Positions 26,185-34,679 of a stretch of 64,000 nucleotides of DNA are shown here, in pieces; positions within the stretch are counted from its first letter, which is position 1, and each line of letters begins with the position of its first letter. Below the pieces are notes generated by a model, which was given only the letters and a program-made list of their open reading frames with translations, had not been told where the DNA came from and searched no databases. The DNA comes from Spirochaetaceae bacterium UBA4077 (GTDB taxonomy: Bacteria; Spirochaetota; Spirochaetia; Treponematales; Rectinemataceae), in contig DFYR01000040.1 in the NCBI GenBank assembly GCA_002383375.1, positions 1-64,000 of the forward strand, written 5' to 3'. The translations under genes and the position numbers were made by a program.

Positions 26185-26209
26185 GGGCCTTCTCCTCGAC
26201 GTTGCGGAT

Positions 26210-26239
26210 ATTCTACACCAGCCGAGGATCTTATTCCAA
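26210..26239 (-). promoter_or_regulatory. Sigma-70 promoter of the punA operon
   Basis: On the minus strand TTGGAA (26234-26239), 18-base spacer, TAGAAT (26210-26215), 25 bases before the start codon. Confidence 0.55.
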
Positions 26240-26300
26240 CCATAACTTTTAGGGATGACCGATGCTCATGTATTGGAAGAAAGCTGCTTTCTATCGCCTG

Positions 26301-26330
26301 TTGCCCGAAACGCGATTCAAGACCTATACT
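26301..26330 (+). promoter_or_regulatory. Sigma-70 promoter of the HD-GYP regulator gene
   Basis: TTGCCC (26301-26306), 18-base spacer, TATACT (26325-26330), 23 bases before the ATG. Confidence 0.5.
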
Positions 26331-26353
26331 GACCATAGGGAGAATTATTAATT

Positions 26354-27454
26354 ATGACAGCCCTCGGCTCTATTACCCATGAAAAAAAAGCTACTATCAT
26401 GGTGGTGGACGACACCCAGGAAAATCTTGTGCTCCTGGCCACCATACTTCAGCCCGAAGGCTATAAGGTGATGACACTTCCGGACGGCAAGATGGCCGTG
26501 GATGCGGCGCGGCTGCGGAATCCAGACCTGATCCTGATGGATATCATGATGCCCAAGATGGATGGATATACGGCTTGCGGTATACTCAAAGCTGATCCTA
26601 AAACAGCCTCTATACCGATCATCTTTTTAAGCGCCCTTTCGGATCCGGCGGATAAAATAAAGGCCTTTGAAAAGGGCGCAGTGGACTACATCACTAAACC
26701 TTTCAATGTCATGGAAGTGCGGGCGCGGGTAGGCGTACACCTTGAACTGAAGTTCCTGCGCGCGGAATTGGAGTCGCACAACGCGCAGCTCGAAGAAAAA
26801 GTGAGGCAGCAGGTGGAAGAACTCTCCCAAGGCCACCTTTCGCTTATAACCACCATGACCAAGCTTGCCACGGTGAGAGACACCGAAACGGGGGAGCATA
26901 TCGAGCGCACGCGGCGGCTTTGCCGCCTGATGGCTCAGCTTTTAAGCAAAGAGCCAGAGTTTTCCTCGGTGGTGAACCAGGGCTTTATAGAAAACATCTA
27001 CAACGCCAGCCCTTTGCACGATATCGGCAAGGTAGCCATCAGCGATGCGATTTTACGCAAGGATGACGAACTTACGCCGGAAGAATACGAACGCATGAAG
27101 CAGCACACGGTAATAGGCGCCGAGTACCTCGCCCAGGCTTTGGCCAAGTCGCCCAAGAATAGCTACCTGAAGATGGGCATGGAGATAGCCGGCAACCATC
27201 ATGAGCATTGGGACGGCTCGGGATATCCTGCCGCCATCAGCGGCCGGGATATCCCTTTAAGCGCAAGGATCATGAGTCTATTGGATGTCTACGACGCGCT
27301 CAGGTCCCAGCGCGTATACAAGAACGCCATTGATCACGAAGAGGTTGTCGCCATGATAGCAGAACAGCGAGGTATAAGTTTCGACCCGGCGATAGTGGAC
27401 ATTTTTTTGGAGCATCACCGAGAATTCGAAACTACCCGCGACGCCAGCGATTAA
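26354..27454 (+). CDS. Response regulator with HD-GYP phosphodiesterase output
   Basis: A 366-residue RpfG-type regulator, probably hydrolysing cyclic di-GMP. An N-terminal receiver domain (about 14-135) has the acidic pair VVDDTQ, phospho-acceptor Asp in LILMDIMMPKMDG, Thr/Ser in FLSALSD and Lys in YITKPFN. A coiled linker (about 135-165) leads to an HD-GYP domain with HDIGKVAISD and HHEHWDGSGYP, including the full GYP motif. It faces a hybrid histidine kinase gene, 25 bases apart end to end, a likely partner. Confidence 0.95.
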   Translation: MTALGSITHEKKATIMVVDDTQENLVLLATILQPEGYKVMTLPDGKMAVDAARLRNPDLILMDIMMPKMDGYTACGILKADPKTASIPIIFLSALSDPADKIKAFEKGAVDYITKPFNVMEVRARVGVHLELKFLRAELESHNAQLEEKVRQQVEELSQGHLSLITTMTKLATVRDTETGEHIERTRRLCRLMAQLLSKEPEFSSVVNQGFIENIYNASPLHDIGKVAISDAILRKDDELTPEEYERMKQHTVIGAEYLAQALAKSPKNSYLKMGMEIAGNHHEHWDGSGYPAAISGRDIPLSARIMSLLDVYDALRSQRVYKNAIDHEEVVAMIAEQRGISFDPAIVDIFLEHHREFETTRDASD

Positions 27455-27479
27455 TCGCACAACGCTAAGTTTATAGTAA

Positions 27480-30443
27480 TCATTCCTTGCCGTTAGTCAG
27501 CATCAGCAGTCGATCCATCTGGAATTTTTCAGAAAGCTCGTTAAGGGTTTCGCCTAGATTTTTGTCAAGACCTGAAATTTCCTTGGCGATCTGGGCGACC
27601 TCTTCCAGGTCTCCTGAGATTATGGAATCGCGTAATTTTTTAGCCATAGAATCGGGAATTAACGTTAGACGATATAGTAGCTCTTCATTTTGGAGCAGGG
27701 CTGTGTTTTGGCCTTCCTGATCATCGATGCAGCTATATTCTATGCAGGCCAGGCGCTTTATTTCTGCGAGCAGGAGAGTCTCATCCACCGGCTTGGCTAA
27801 TAAGCCATCGGCGCCTAGCGCGTTTATGTCGATTTTTTGATTTTCCTGCAGACTTCCGGTCATTACGATGACTCCGAGCTTGCGGCCACCAGGCAGGTCG
27901 CGTAGAGCCTGAATCAGCTCTCGGCTGCTGATGCCGGGCATGACCAGGTCGAGTATCGCTATATCGAAAGGCCGTGCGCGGAAGGCCTCGATGGCGGATT
28001 CGCCGTTTTCGGCCTGCTCGACGGCAAAGCCGATGGGCGAGAGCATCTTGTCCACGATATCCCTGTTTATCGCCTTGTCGTCAACCACGAGAATACTGGG
28101 CGCTTTAGGGCTGGCAATAGAGAGCACCTTCGAAGCTAGGGCTTGGTCATGCAAAATCCCTTCCTCACAGTCGGGAGCCCTGATGGTAAAGCTGAAGGTG
28201 CTGCCCTTTCCGGGCTTGCTCTTAACTCTGATCTTCCCTTCTAAAAGCTCGCAGTAGGTTTTGCATATCGCTAAGCCCAACCCCGTTCCTCCCTGGCTGC
28301 GTCCCTCTTTAGTCTGCTCGAAAGGTTGAAAAAGTCTGGGAAGGGCGGTGGCTGGAATCCCCTTGCCCGTATCGCGCACGGAAAATTCCAGTTCATCCAC
28401 GGCCTGAGCCGATCTGGCGGCGTAAATTTCGATAGATCCCGAGTCGGTAAACTTTATGGCGTTGCCCACCAAATTGATGAGAATTTGCTTCAGCTTGGAG
28501 CGATCGGTCTTTACGCAGGCGGGAAGATCTTCATGCGCCGTAATGGAAAAAGCCAATCCCTTTCGTGACGCCTGGCCTGAAAACAGGCTCCGAATCTCAT
28601 CCAAGATTACCAAGGGCTGGCAGGGTGCTATGTCCAGCTGAATCTTGCCAGCCTCAATTCTCGACATCTCCAAGACCTCGTTGATGAGGCCGAGTAAATG
28701 CTCTCCGCTGGTATTGATCGTTTCTATCTGGCGCAGCGATTCTTGGGAGAGCGTCCTGTCCCGCATGAGAATCTGTGAATAGCCTAAAATAGCGTTCAAG
28801 GGGGTTCGGATTTCGTGGGATATGCCTGCAAAAAAGCTGCTTTTTGTCCGGTTGGCCTCTTCGGCTTCCTGCCTGGCTGCACGAAGTTTGTCCTCGGTTG
28901 CCATGTGCTCGGAAATTTCTTTCTTCAATTCCTGGTTAATGTATTTGATATCCTTTGTCCTCTCGGCTATGCCCTCTTCCAGGTTGAGCACAGCTTTGGT
29001 GAGGCTGTCATAGAATTTATTTATTCCTCCCAGGACTGCGAAGAAAAGCATGAAAAAGGACAAGACCGAGAAAGGCCAGGAGCGGGGTGAAAGAAAGAAT
29101 GAAGGATTCGTGCTGAATGGTTGGAGGACACCAATATAGCTCAGTACGAGAGTAAGGAGAGTGACTAAGAGCCCTAATGTCAGAGTAGCGATTCCGAGAC
29201 GCCGGCCTTGAAGTATGGAGGCGAGAATGGCCGCCAGGAAGAAATAGGAAAATCCGATGCCGCTGTTACCCCTGGCCAGTGTGATAACAGTGCCGGAGAT
29301 GAGGAGAAATCCCATAAGCCCCGTGGTTTTCAGTGCAAGGTTTACTCTTTTTTTAAAGAATACATGGAAGATAGGAACTATTTGGGCGGGGACGAAAAAC
29401 CAGATAAAGGGATCTCCTCCCACAGTGAAGGCGTAATGAAGGGCTAGAAAACCCAGGGGCAGCGCGAAAATCGAATACGCCGCTAGGCTACTGTCTACAA
29501 TCGACTCGCGGATATCGCCCATGCTCTGGAGATTGCTGTAAAACTGCTCTATCTGGATCTTGTCCCGGCGCCCGATCTTCATCACATAAATAACTACAAG
29601 AATTAAAAAGAGAAGACCGATTCCAACAAGGCTTAGCCTGCCAATTAAAGCCTGGGTTTCGGCTTCCTTGGAAATCTGGGGCTTGAGGAAGGTATCGAAG
29701 GCTTGGTGATAGGCGCTGTTCGGCGTGCTGATCAATGCGCTCAACCGCGTGTCTATTAGGGTGATCAATGCCTGGTTGTAGGCAGCTCCCTTCGGAAAGG
29801 CATAACGAATTTGGCTGGGACTAAAGGAAATGGATGTTCTGTGGGGGTTGCCCCCGACCTCGTTCATGAGACCGAAGAGTCGGTTTACCACCGCTGCGTC
29901 GGCCATGCCATTTCGTATAGCCGCAAAACATTCTTCCTGGGACTCCAGTTCGAGTATGTCGATTGTAATACCGAATTCCTGGGCGAGTTTTTTAACCCCC
30001 TGCTCCCCAGAGGCATAAATACTGTCTTTCATAACCGCCACCCGAGTCCCGTCGAGATCGGTGATACTGTTGATTGATGAGAGCTGGGATGTGTAGACCA
30101 CCCCCCAGTTGGTTATGACAGATACGGAAGTGAAATCGAAATTGTGGGACCTTTCCTCCGAATAGGCCATGTCCAGGAGCATATCGATTTCGCCCCGTTC
30201 GAGCTTCGCTACGATATCATCCCATGTATCGACCACGTATTCTTTGCGAATGCCTGTACCTTCCAGAATGGCGTCCAACAGGGAGATATGGAATCCGGAC
30301 ACAGTTCCGTCCGGCGAAATAGTCAGCTTAGGAGGATTGTTGTATACACCAATTTTGAGGGAGTCGGGGAGCTTGAGCCCTTCGGTGCCATATACCGCCC
30401 CGCACATAGCCAGGAACAGGGCAATTATCCAAAACTTTTTCAA
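27480..30443 (-). CDS. Hybrid sensor histidine kinase with periplasmic solute-binding sensor and receiver
   Basis: A 987-residue membrane kinase. After a signal sequence, an SBP_bac_3 (PBPb) sensor (about 25-265; LRIGVYNNPP-like KIGVYNNPPKL, MDLLLDMAYS-like IDMLLDMAYS) faces the periplasm. Membrane helices follow, one near 272-292 and a multi-helix block about 315-485, then a coiled region, HisKA with the phospho-acceptor histidine in SHEIRTPLNAIL, HATPase boxes NLVGNAIKFTD, DTGKGIPA and GGTGLGLAI, a receiver (about 775-890) with phospho-Asp in IAILDLVMPG, and a helical tail. It starts at TTG 30443 with GAGGA upstream. It probably senses a small amino-acid-like ligand; partner regulator likely the adjacent HD-GYP protein. 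Confidence 0.94.
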   Translation of the reverse strand: MKKFWIIALFLAMCGAVYGTEGLKLPDSLKIGVYNNPPKLTISPDGTVSGFHISLLDAILEGTGIRKEYVVDTWDDIVAKLERGEIDMLLDMAYSEERSHNFDFTSVSVITNWGVVYTSQLSSINSITDLDGTRVAVMKDSIYASGEQGVKKLAQEFGITIDILELESQEECFAAIRNGMADAAVVNRLFGLMNEVGGNPHRTSISFSPSQIRYAFPKGAAYNQALITLIDTRLSALISTPNSAYHQAFDTFLKPQISKEAETQALIGRLSLVGIGLLFLILVVIYVMKIGRRDKIQIEQFYSNLQSMGDIRESIVDSSLAAYSIFALPLGFLALHYAFTVGGDPFIWFFVPAQIVPIFHVFFKKRVNLALKTTGLMGFLLISGTVITLARGNSGIGFSYFFLAAILASILQGRRLGIATLTLGLLVTLLTLVLSYIGVLQPFSTNPSFFLSPRSWPFSVLSFFMLFFAVLGGINKFYDSLTKAVLNLEEGIAERTKDIKYINQELKKEISEHMATEDKLRAARQEAEEANRTKSSFFAGISHEIRTPLNAILGYSQILMRDRTLSQESLRQIETINTSGEHLLGLINEVLEMSRIEAGKIQLDIAPCQPLVILDEIRSLFSGQASRKGLAFSITAHEDLPACVKTDRSKLKQILINLVGNAIKFTDSGSIEIYAARSAQAVDELEFSVRDTGKGIPATALPRLFQPFEQTKEGRSQGGTGLGLAICKTYCELLEGKIRVKSKPGKGSTFSFTIRAPDCEEGILHDQALASKVLSIASPKAPSILVVDDKAINRDIVDKMLSPIGFAVEQAENGESAIEAFRARPFDIAILDLVMPGISSRELIQALRDLPGGRKLGVIVMTGSLQENQKIDINALGADGLLAKPVDETLLLAEIKRLACIEYSCIDDQEGQNTALLQNEELLYRLTLIPDSMAKKLRDSIISGDLEEVAQIAKEISGLDKNLGETLNELSEKFQMDRLLMLTNGKE

Positions 30444-30475
30444 ATTATCCTCAATAACTTTTAATATCCTTCGCT

Positions 30476-30504
30476 AGTATAATGGAATCGAAAAAAAATG
30501 CAAA
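30476..30504 (-). promoter_or_regulatory. Possible sigma-70 promoter of the hybrid kinase gene
   Basis: On the minus strand TTTGCA (30499-30504), 17-base spacer with a T8 tract, TATACT (30476-30481). Confidence 0.45.
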
Positions 30505-30577
30505 GAGGTATGCTGCGGTGGTTTTTCTCCATTCCGGCTGGCTGCGTCGCCTTTGCCCTTAGTAGGAAAAATAGTAT

Positions 30578-30606
30578 TTGACAAAACACGGAACCTGATC
30601 GATACT
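30578..30606 (+). promoter_or_regulatory. Sigma-70 promoter of the GntR/sugar operon
   Basis: Perfect -35 TTGACA (30578-30583), 17-base spacer, -10 GATACT (30601-30606). The operator pair begins eight bases downstream. Confidence 0.6.
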
Positions 30607-30613
30607 GAGTTTC

Positions 30614-30638
30614 ACTGGTTAACCAGTTTGGTTAACCA
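30614..30638 (+). promoter_or_regulatory. Double palindromic operator for the GntR regulator
   Basis: A perfect 14-bp palindrome ACTGGTTAACCAGT (30614-30627) is followed at once by a second copy of its core, TGGTTAACCA (30629-30638), 15 bases centre to centre. The site covers the expected transcription start, as for an autorepressing GntR protein. Confidence 0.75.
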
Positions 30639-30653
30639 GTTTGAAAGGAAAGG

Positions 30654-31478
30654 ATGGCCAGCCTGGTGGAAAAGACAGGGAGCGTAAAAAACGAAGCGGA
30701 ACTTCGGGTATTCAAGTACCTGAGGGATGAAATGGCCTTCGGAAGGCTCAAGGCCGGGGTCAAGCTTCCTTCGGAACGCTCTCTGGTTGAGGTGCTTGGA
30801 ATAAGTCGGGGTTATGTGCGCAAAGCGCTAGCTAAGCTGGAGCACTATGGGCTTATAAAAACCTTGCCCAAGAGCGGCACGATCGTTGCCGACCTGGGGC
30901 CCAAGGCGATAACCGGCCTTATCGCCGCTATCGGCAACCTGGATGAGGCCTTCGATCCGAGCAGCCTATTCGAAATACGGGATGTGCTGGAGGTTTTTGC
31001 GGCGGGACAGGCAGCCCGTAAGTGCAATAAAGAGGGAGTGGCGGAAATATTGAAATGGCACGGCGAGTTCAAGACTAAAGCCGACAAAGGCCAACGGGCT
31101 TTGGATGAAGACCATCTTTTCCACCTTGCCATAGCCAAGGCCAGCGGAAATCCGGTCTGCATTTCTCTGGTCAGTTATATAACACCCCAGATAATTTCGC
31201 TTAACGCAGACTTCGCCGAGAGCGATCCGGAGCGTTTCTCCCATACCTTCGCCGAGCATGATGCGATCGTGAAAGGGATCCTGGGATCTGATCCCGGAGC
31301 CGCGGAAAAGGCCATGCGCTTTCACATGCAACAGGCATGGAAGAGAAGACTCCCCGGTCTGCCGCAGGGGACAACGGCCGCGCCTTTACAGGATGTAGGG
31401 GCTGGCCTTTCCTCGGTGCGCATCGCCCGGGCAGCCCTTGATCAAGGCAGCTTTGTCCAGACACATGGACTTGCGTAG
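30654..31478 (+). CDS. GntR/FadR-family transcriptional regulator
   Basis: A 274-residue regulator. The winged-helix domain (about 15-80) shows KLPSERSLVEVLGISRGYVR and KALAKLEHYGLIKTLPKSGT. An FCD-type ligand domain follows (about 95-235; LFEIRDVLEVFAAGQAAR, DEDHLFHLAIAKASGNP, HTFAEHDAIVKGIL). A non-conserved Ala/Gly/Thr tail of about 35 residues ends the protein. It starts at ATG 30654 with AAAGGAAAGG upstream, 15 bases after the double operator it probably binds. First gene of the sugar operon. Confidence 0.9.
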   Translation: MASLVEKTGSVKNEAELRVFKYLRDEMAFGRLKAGVKLPSERSLVEVLGISRGYVRKALAKLEHYGLIKTLPKSGTIVADLGPKAITGLIAAIGNLDEAFDPSSLFEIRDVLEVFAAGQAARKCNKEGVAEILKWHGEFKTKADKGQRALDEDHLFHLAIAKASGNPVCISLVSYITPQIISLNADFAESDPERFSHTFAEHDAIVKGILGSDPGAAEKAMRFHMQQAWKRRLPGLPQGTTAAPLQDVGAGLSSVRIARAALDQGSFVQTHGLA

Positions 31479-31517
31479 GGTTTTTTTTTTTAGGTTCCAT
31501 TTTCCAAGGAGGTTCGA

Positions 31518-32747
31518 ATGATGAAAAGAATCATGATGGCGGCGCTGGCGATGGCCATGGTCTTCGCCTTCACGGTCTCCGCCGCGGACAAGGTCACCGT
31601 CACCCACTGGTACTGGGCCGACAATCCCAAGTACTCAGCCACGATGCAGCAGATGGCCGCGGATTTCAACGCGACCAACGGCAAGGGCATCACCGTGGTG
31701 GCCCAGGAGTATCCCTGGGACGGCGGCGCCTATTCCCAGACCCTCTTCACGGCGGTGATGGGCGGCGGCGGGCCGGACACTTCGTCCTTCAAGCTCACCT
31801 CGACCCCGCTGTTCACCGCGAACAACCTGCTGGTCAACCTGGACGGCTACCTTAACTCATGGAAGGACAAAAGCCTCATCGAGGCAAGCCTCTACGACAC
31901 GATGCGCCAGGCCTCGGGCACCAAGAGCGTGTACGTGATGCCCTGGAACACCCAGGTGCTCTACGTCTACTACAGGCCTTCCCTTATGAAGAAAGCCGGG
32001 ATCGACGTGCCCAAGACCTATGCCGAGTTCCTCGAGGCGGCCAAGAAGCTCACCATGGACACCAACGGCGATGGCAAGGTCGATGTCTACGGCTTCGGCA
32101 TGCGAGGCGCCAAGGGCGGGCAAGAACCCTGGGGCTCCTTCATCTGGGCCAGGGGCGGCAACTTCGAAAAGATGGATAGCCCCCAGGCCATTCAGGGCAT
32201 GCAGGACTATGTCGATCTTTTCAAGAACGGCTATGCTCCCCCCACCGCCCCGATGGATGGCTTCAACGAGATCATCGCCAACTTCAAGTCGGGCAAGACC
32301 GCGATGACTGTCCACCACATCGGCTCGGCGGTCGGCATGATGGAGACCTTCGGCGACGACGTGGGCGCCTTCCCCTTCCCCGGTGGAGTAGGCAAGTGGA
32401 CCTCCATGGGCGACACCGAGAACGTCATGCTCAAATCGGCCAAAAACAAGGACGCGGCCTTCGAGTGGCTGGCCTACCTGGCCACCGGCAAGGGGCAGGA
32501 AACATGGTGCACCGTCACCGGCAACGTCCCCGTCTCCAAGACGGTCAAGGAACTCCCCTTCTTCCAGAACAACAGGTTCATGAAGGTTTCCATCGAGGGA
32601 GCCCCCTGGGCCGGCATACTGCCTATTCTGGACACCACCACCGATTGGATCAACAACATCTGGCCCAACACGGTTTCCTCCGCCCTCCTGGGCAAGATCT
32701 CCGCCGCCGAGGCGATGAAAAAGCTGCAGGCGGGACTCTGGGACTAA
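31518..32747 (+). CDS. Sugar ABC transporter solute-binding protein (family 1)
   Basis: A 409-residue periplasmic carbohydrate receptor. Signal peptide MKRIMMAALAMAMVFAFTVSA, ribosome-binding site AAGGAGG. The family-1 pattern VTHWYWADNP, QQMAADFNATNGKGITV, the YYRPSLMKKAGIDVPKTYAEF hinge and GKTAMTVHHIGSA identify it. Codon use is strongly biased to C-ending codons, suggesting high expression. A stable hairpin just after the stop may limit read-through to the permease genes. The ligand is unknown. Confidence 0.95.
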   Translation: MMKRIMMAALAMAMVFAFTVSAADKVTVTHWYWADNPKYSATMQQMAADFNATNGKGITVVAQEYPWDGGAYSQTLFTAVMGGGGPDTSSFKLTSTPLFTANNLLVNLDGYLNSWKDKSLIEASLYDTMRQASGTKSVYVMPWNTQVLYVYYRPSLMKKAGIDVPKTYAEFLEAAKKLTMDTNGDGKVDVYGFGMRGAKGGQEPWGSFIWARGGNFEKMDSPQAIQGMQDYVDLFKNGYAPPTAPMDGFNEIIANFKSGKTAMTVHHIGSAVGMMETFGDDVGAFPFPGGVGKWTSMGDTENVMLKSAKNKDAAFEWLAYLATGKGQETWCTVTGNVPVSKTVKELPFFQNNRFMKVSIEGAPWAGILPILDTTTDWINNIWPNTVSSALLGKISAAEAMKKLQAGLWD

Positions 32748-32781
32748 TCTAGCCCCTAGGATCACGAGAACAGGAAAAACG

Positions 32782-32808
32782 CCGGCCCCGGGCATAGCGC
32801 GGGGCCGG
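32782..32808 (+). other. Stable hairpin after the sugar receptor gene
   Basis: Nine-base perfect stem CCGGCCCCG / CGGGGCCGG with a nine-base loop, followed by TCTTTCC rather than a full T run. It lies between receptor and permease genes, the usual place for an attenuator or 3' stabiliser that keeps receptor mRNA in excess. Confidence 0.65.
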
Positions 32809-32847
32809 TCTTTCCTCAAAGACCCGACCATCTTGCGGAGGATGTAG

Positions 32848-33732
32848 TTGATCAAGCGAAACAGCTCCATATGGCCTTATCTTCTGGTCGCTCCCGCTCT
32901 CATCGTGGTGCTCACCGTGGTATTCGTCCCGGTGATCAACGCCATCCTCATGAGCTTCCAGAGCTACGACCTGAGGCGGCCCAGCAGGATAGGCTTCAAC
33001 AATTTTAAGAACTATGTGGAAGTCCTCAAAGATCCCCTGTTCTGGGGCGCCCTCTGGAAAACCATAGTCTGGGTGGTAGCCGGCGTGGGGCTGCAGTTCG
33101 TCTTCGGCTTCATGCTCGCCCTGCTTCTGAACAAAAAATTTCCCGGCAGGGGGATTGTCCGCTCCATTAGCCTCATCCCCTGGGTGACCCCGGGCGTCCT
33201 CATAGGCCTCATGTGGCGCTGGATTTTCGACGGCAACTACGGCGTTCTCAACGATCTTCTGCTCAAGCTGGGGCTCATACAAGAATCCGTGCCCTTCCTA
33301 GCCCAGCCCTCCACCGCATTCCCTGCTGTAATCCTGACCATTGTGTGGCAGGGAATTCCCTTTTTCGCCATCATGCTCCTGGCGGGACTCCAGGCCATAC
33401 CCGACGAGCTCTACAATGCCGCCGATGTGGACGGTGCCAACAGCGTGCAGAAGTTTTTTCTTATAACTGTCCCATCGCTAAAAAGCGTCATCTACGTGAC
33501 CACCCTGCTCAGGGTGATCTGGGTCGCTAACTCGGTGGACGTCATTTTCAACCTCACCGAGGGCGGACCGGCTTACGCCACCCAGACCCTAAGCGTCTAT
33601 ATTTTCAACAAGGGCAACTCGCTCAACCTGGGCTACGCCGCCACCCTCTCCATAATGCTCACCCTGGTGCTCGCCACCGTGGCGGTACGCTACCTCAAAA
33701 CAATGTTCCAGAACCAGGAGGGCAAGGCATGA
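32848..33732 (+). CDS. Sugar ABC transporter permease (MalF/UgpA type)
   Basis: A 294-residue inner-membrane subunit with six membrane helices and the coupling loop YNAADVDGANSVQKFFLITVPSL. It starts at TTG 32848 with GCGGAGGATG upstream. It overlaps the second permease by four bases. No ATPase gene is present in this operon, so a shared MsmK/UgpC-type ATPase encoded elsewhere is expected. Confidence 0.93.
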   Translation: MIKRNSSIWPYLLVAPALIVVLTVVFVPVINAILMSFQSYDLRRPSRIGFNNFKNYVEVLKDPLFWGALWKTIVWVVAGVGLQFVFGFMLALLLNKKFPGRGIVRSISLIPWVTPGVLIGLMWRWIFDGNYGVLNDLLLKLGLIQESVPFLAQPSTAFPAVILTIVWQGIPFFAIMLLAGLQAIPDELYNAADVDGANSVQKFFLITVPSLKSVIYVTTLLRVIWVANSVDVIFNLTEGGPAYATQTLSVYIFNKGNSLNLGYAATLSIMLTLVLATVAVRYLKTMFQNQEGKA

Positions 33733-34565
33733 AAAAGCGCGGACCGGAACGCCTGAAGAGCGCCCTTTCATACCTGCTCCTGGCGGCGCTCATCATCTTT
33801 CTTCTCTTTCCCTTTTATTGGACCTTTGTCACTTCCATTAAAACTAGCGCCGAACTCTACAGCCAGAATGTGACCTACTGGCCCAAGGCGCCCACCTTCG
33901 AGTCCTACCGAAGGCTATTCAGCGAATATAACTTTTTAAAGCCTATGGGCAACAGCCTTTTGGTGGCGGTACTTACCACCCTCATTTCGGTGACCGTGTC
34001 CGTCCTGGCTGCCTACAGCTTCTCCCGCTACCGCTTCAAGGGACGCAAATTTCTTATGTCCATGTTCCTCACGAACAACATGTTCCCCACCGTCCTCCTC
34101 CTCATCCCTCTCTACGCGATCATGAGGAAGATCGGCATTCTCTATACCCCCGCGTCCCTGGTCCTCTCCTACACCACTTTCACCATTCCATTTTCCATCT
34201 GGCTCCTGAGCGGATTCCTGGACGACCTTCCCCTCTCCCTGGAGGAGGCGGCCATGGTGGACGGAGCCAACAGGGCCCAGGCCTTCCTGAAGATCATCCT
34301 GCCCATACTGATGCCCGGCATCGTGGCCACTGGGGCCTATATATTCATGAATTCCTGGAACGAGTATACCTTTGCGGTCATGTTCACCAACGAAGCCAAC
34401 AGGACTATTCCTGTCGCCCTTAAGAACCTCATCGGCCAGCTCGGCGTCGAATGGGGCATGCTCACGGCGGGGGGAATAATCACTATAATTCCCGTATGCA
34501 TCATGTTCTTCTTTGCCCAAAAGCGTCTGATATCGGGCCTTACCGCAGGAGCGGTAAAAGGCTAG
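33729..34565 (+). CDS. Sugar ABC transporter permease (MalG/UgpE type)
   Basis: A 278-residue second membrane subunit: six helices and the coupling loop LEEAAMVDGANRAQAFLKI, followed by the usual MNSWNEYTFA segment. Its start (ATGA) overlaps the previous stop. Together with the receptor it forms a carbohydrate importer lacking its own ATPase. Confidence 0.93.
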   Translation: MKKRGPERLKSALSYLLLAALIIFLLFPFYWTFVTSIKTSAELYSQNVTYWPKAPTFESYRRLFSEYNFLKPMGNSLLVAVLTTLISVTVSVLAAYSFSRYRFKGRKFLMSMFLTNNMFPTVLLLIPLYAIMRKIGILYTPASLVLSYTTFTIPFSIWLLSGFLDDLPLSLEEAAMVDGANRAQAFLKIILPILMPGIVATGAYIFMNSWNEYTFAVMFTNEANRTIPVALKNLIGQLGVEWGMLTAGGIITIIPVCIMFFFAQKRLISGLTAGAVKG

Positions 34566-34679
34566 AGGCCGGGGAACCGCGAATCATCGCCTGGAACGAT
34601 TACGGCCGATAGGCTGGATCCCGAGCAGGCGCCGGTATGCGGAGAATCGGCTTTCGTGTTCCATAAAGGAGTTTCGAGA

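Noticed and set aside
27454..27466. Second copy of the 13-base attC-like arm as an independent recombination site
   Set aside because: No complementary partner arm within the 25-base gap or nearby, so it cannot form the bipartite structure alone.
31857..32870. Antisense open frame of over 300 codons opposite the sugar receptor gene
   Set aside because: It is a shadow of strong C-ending codon bias on the coding strand. It has no recognisable family, and the opposite strand carries a complete receptor.
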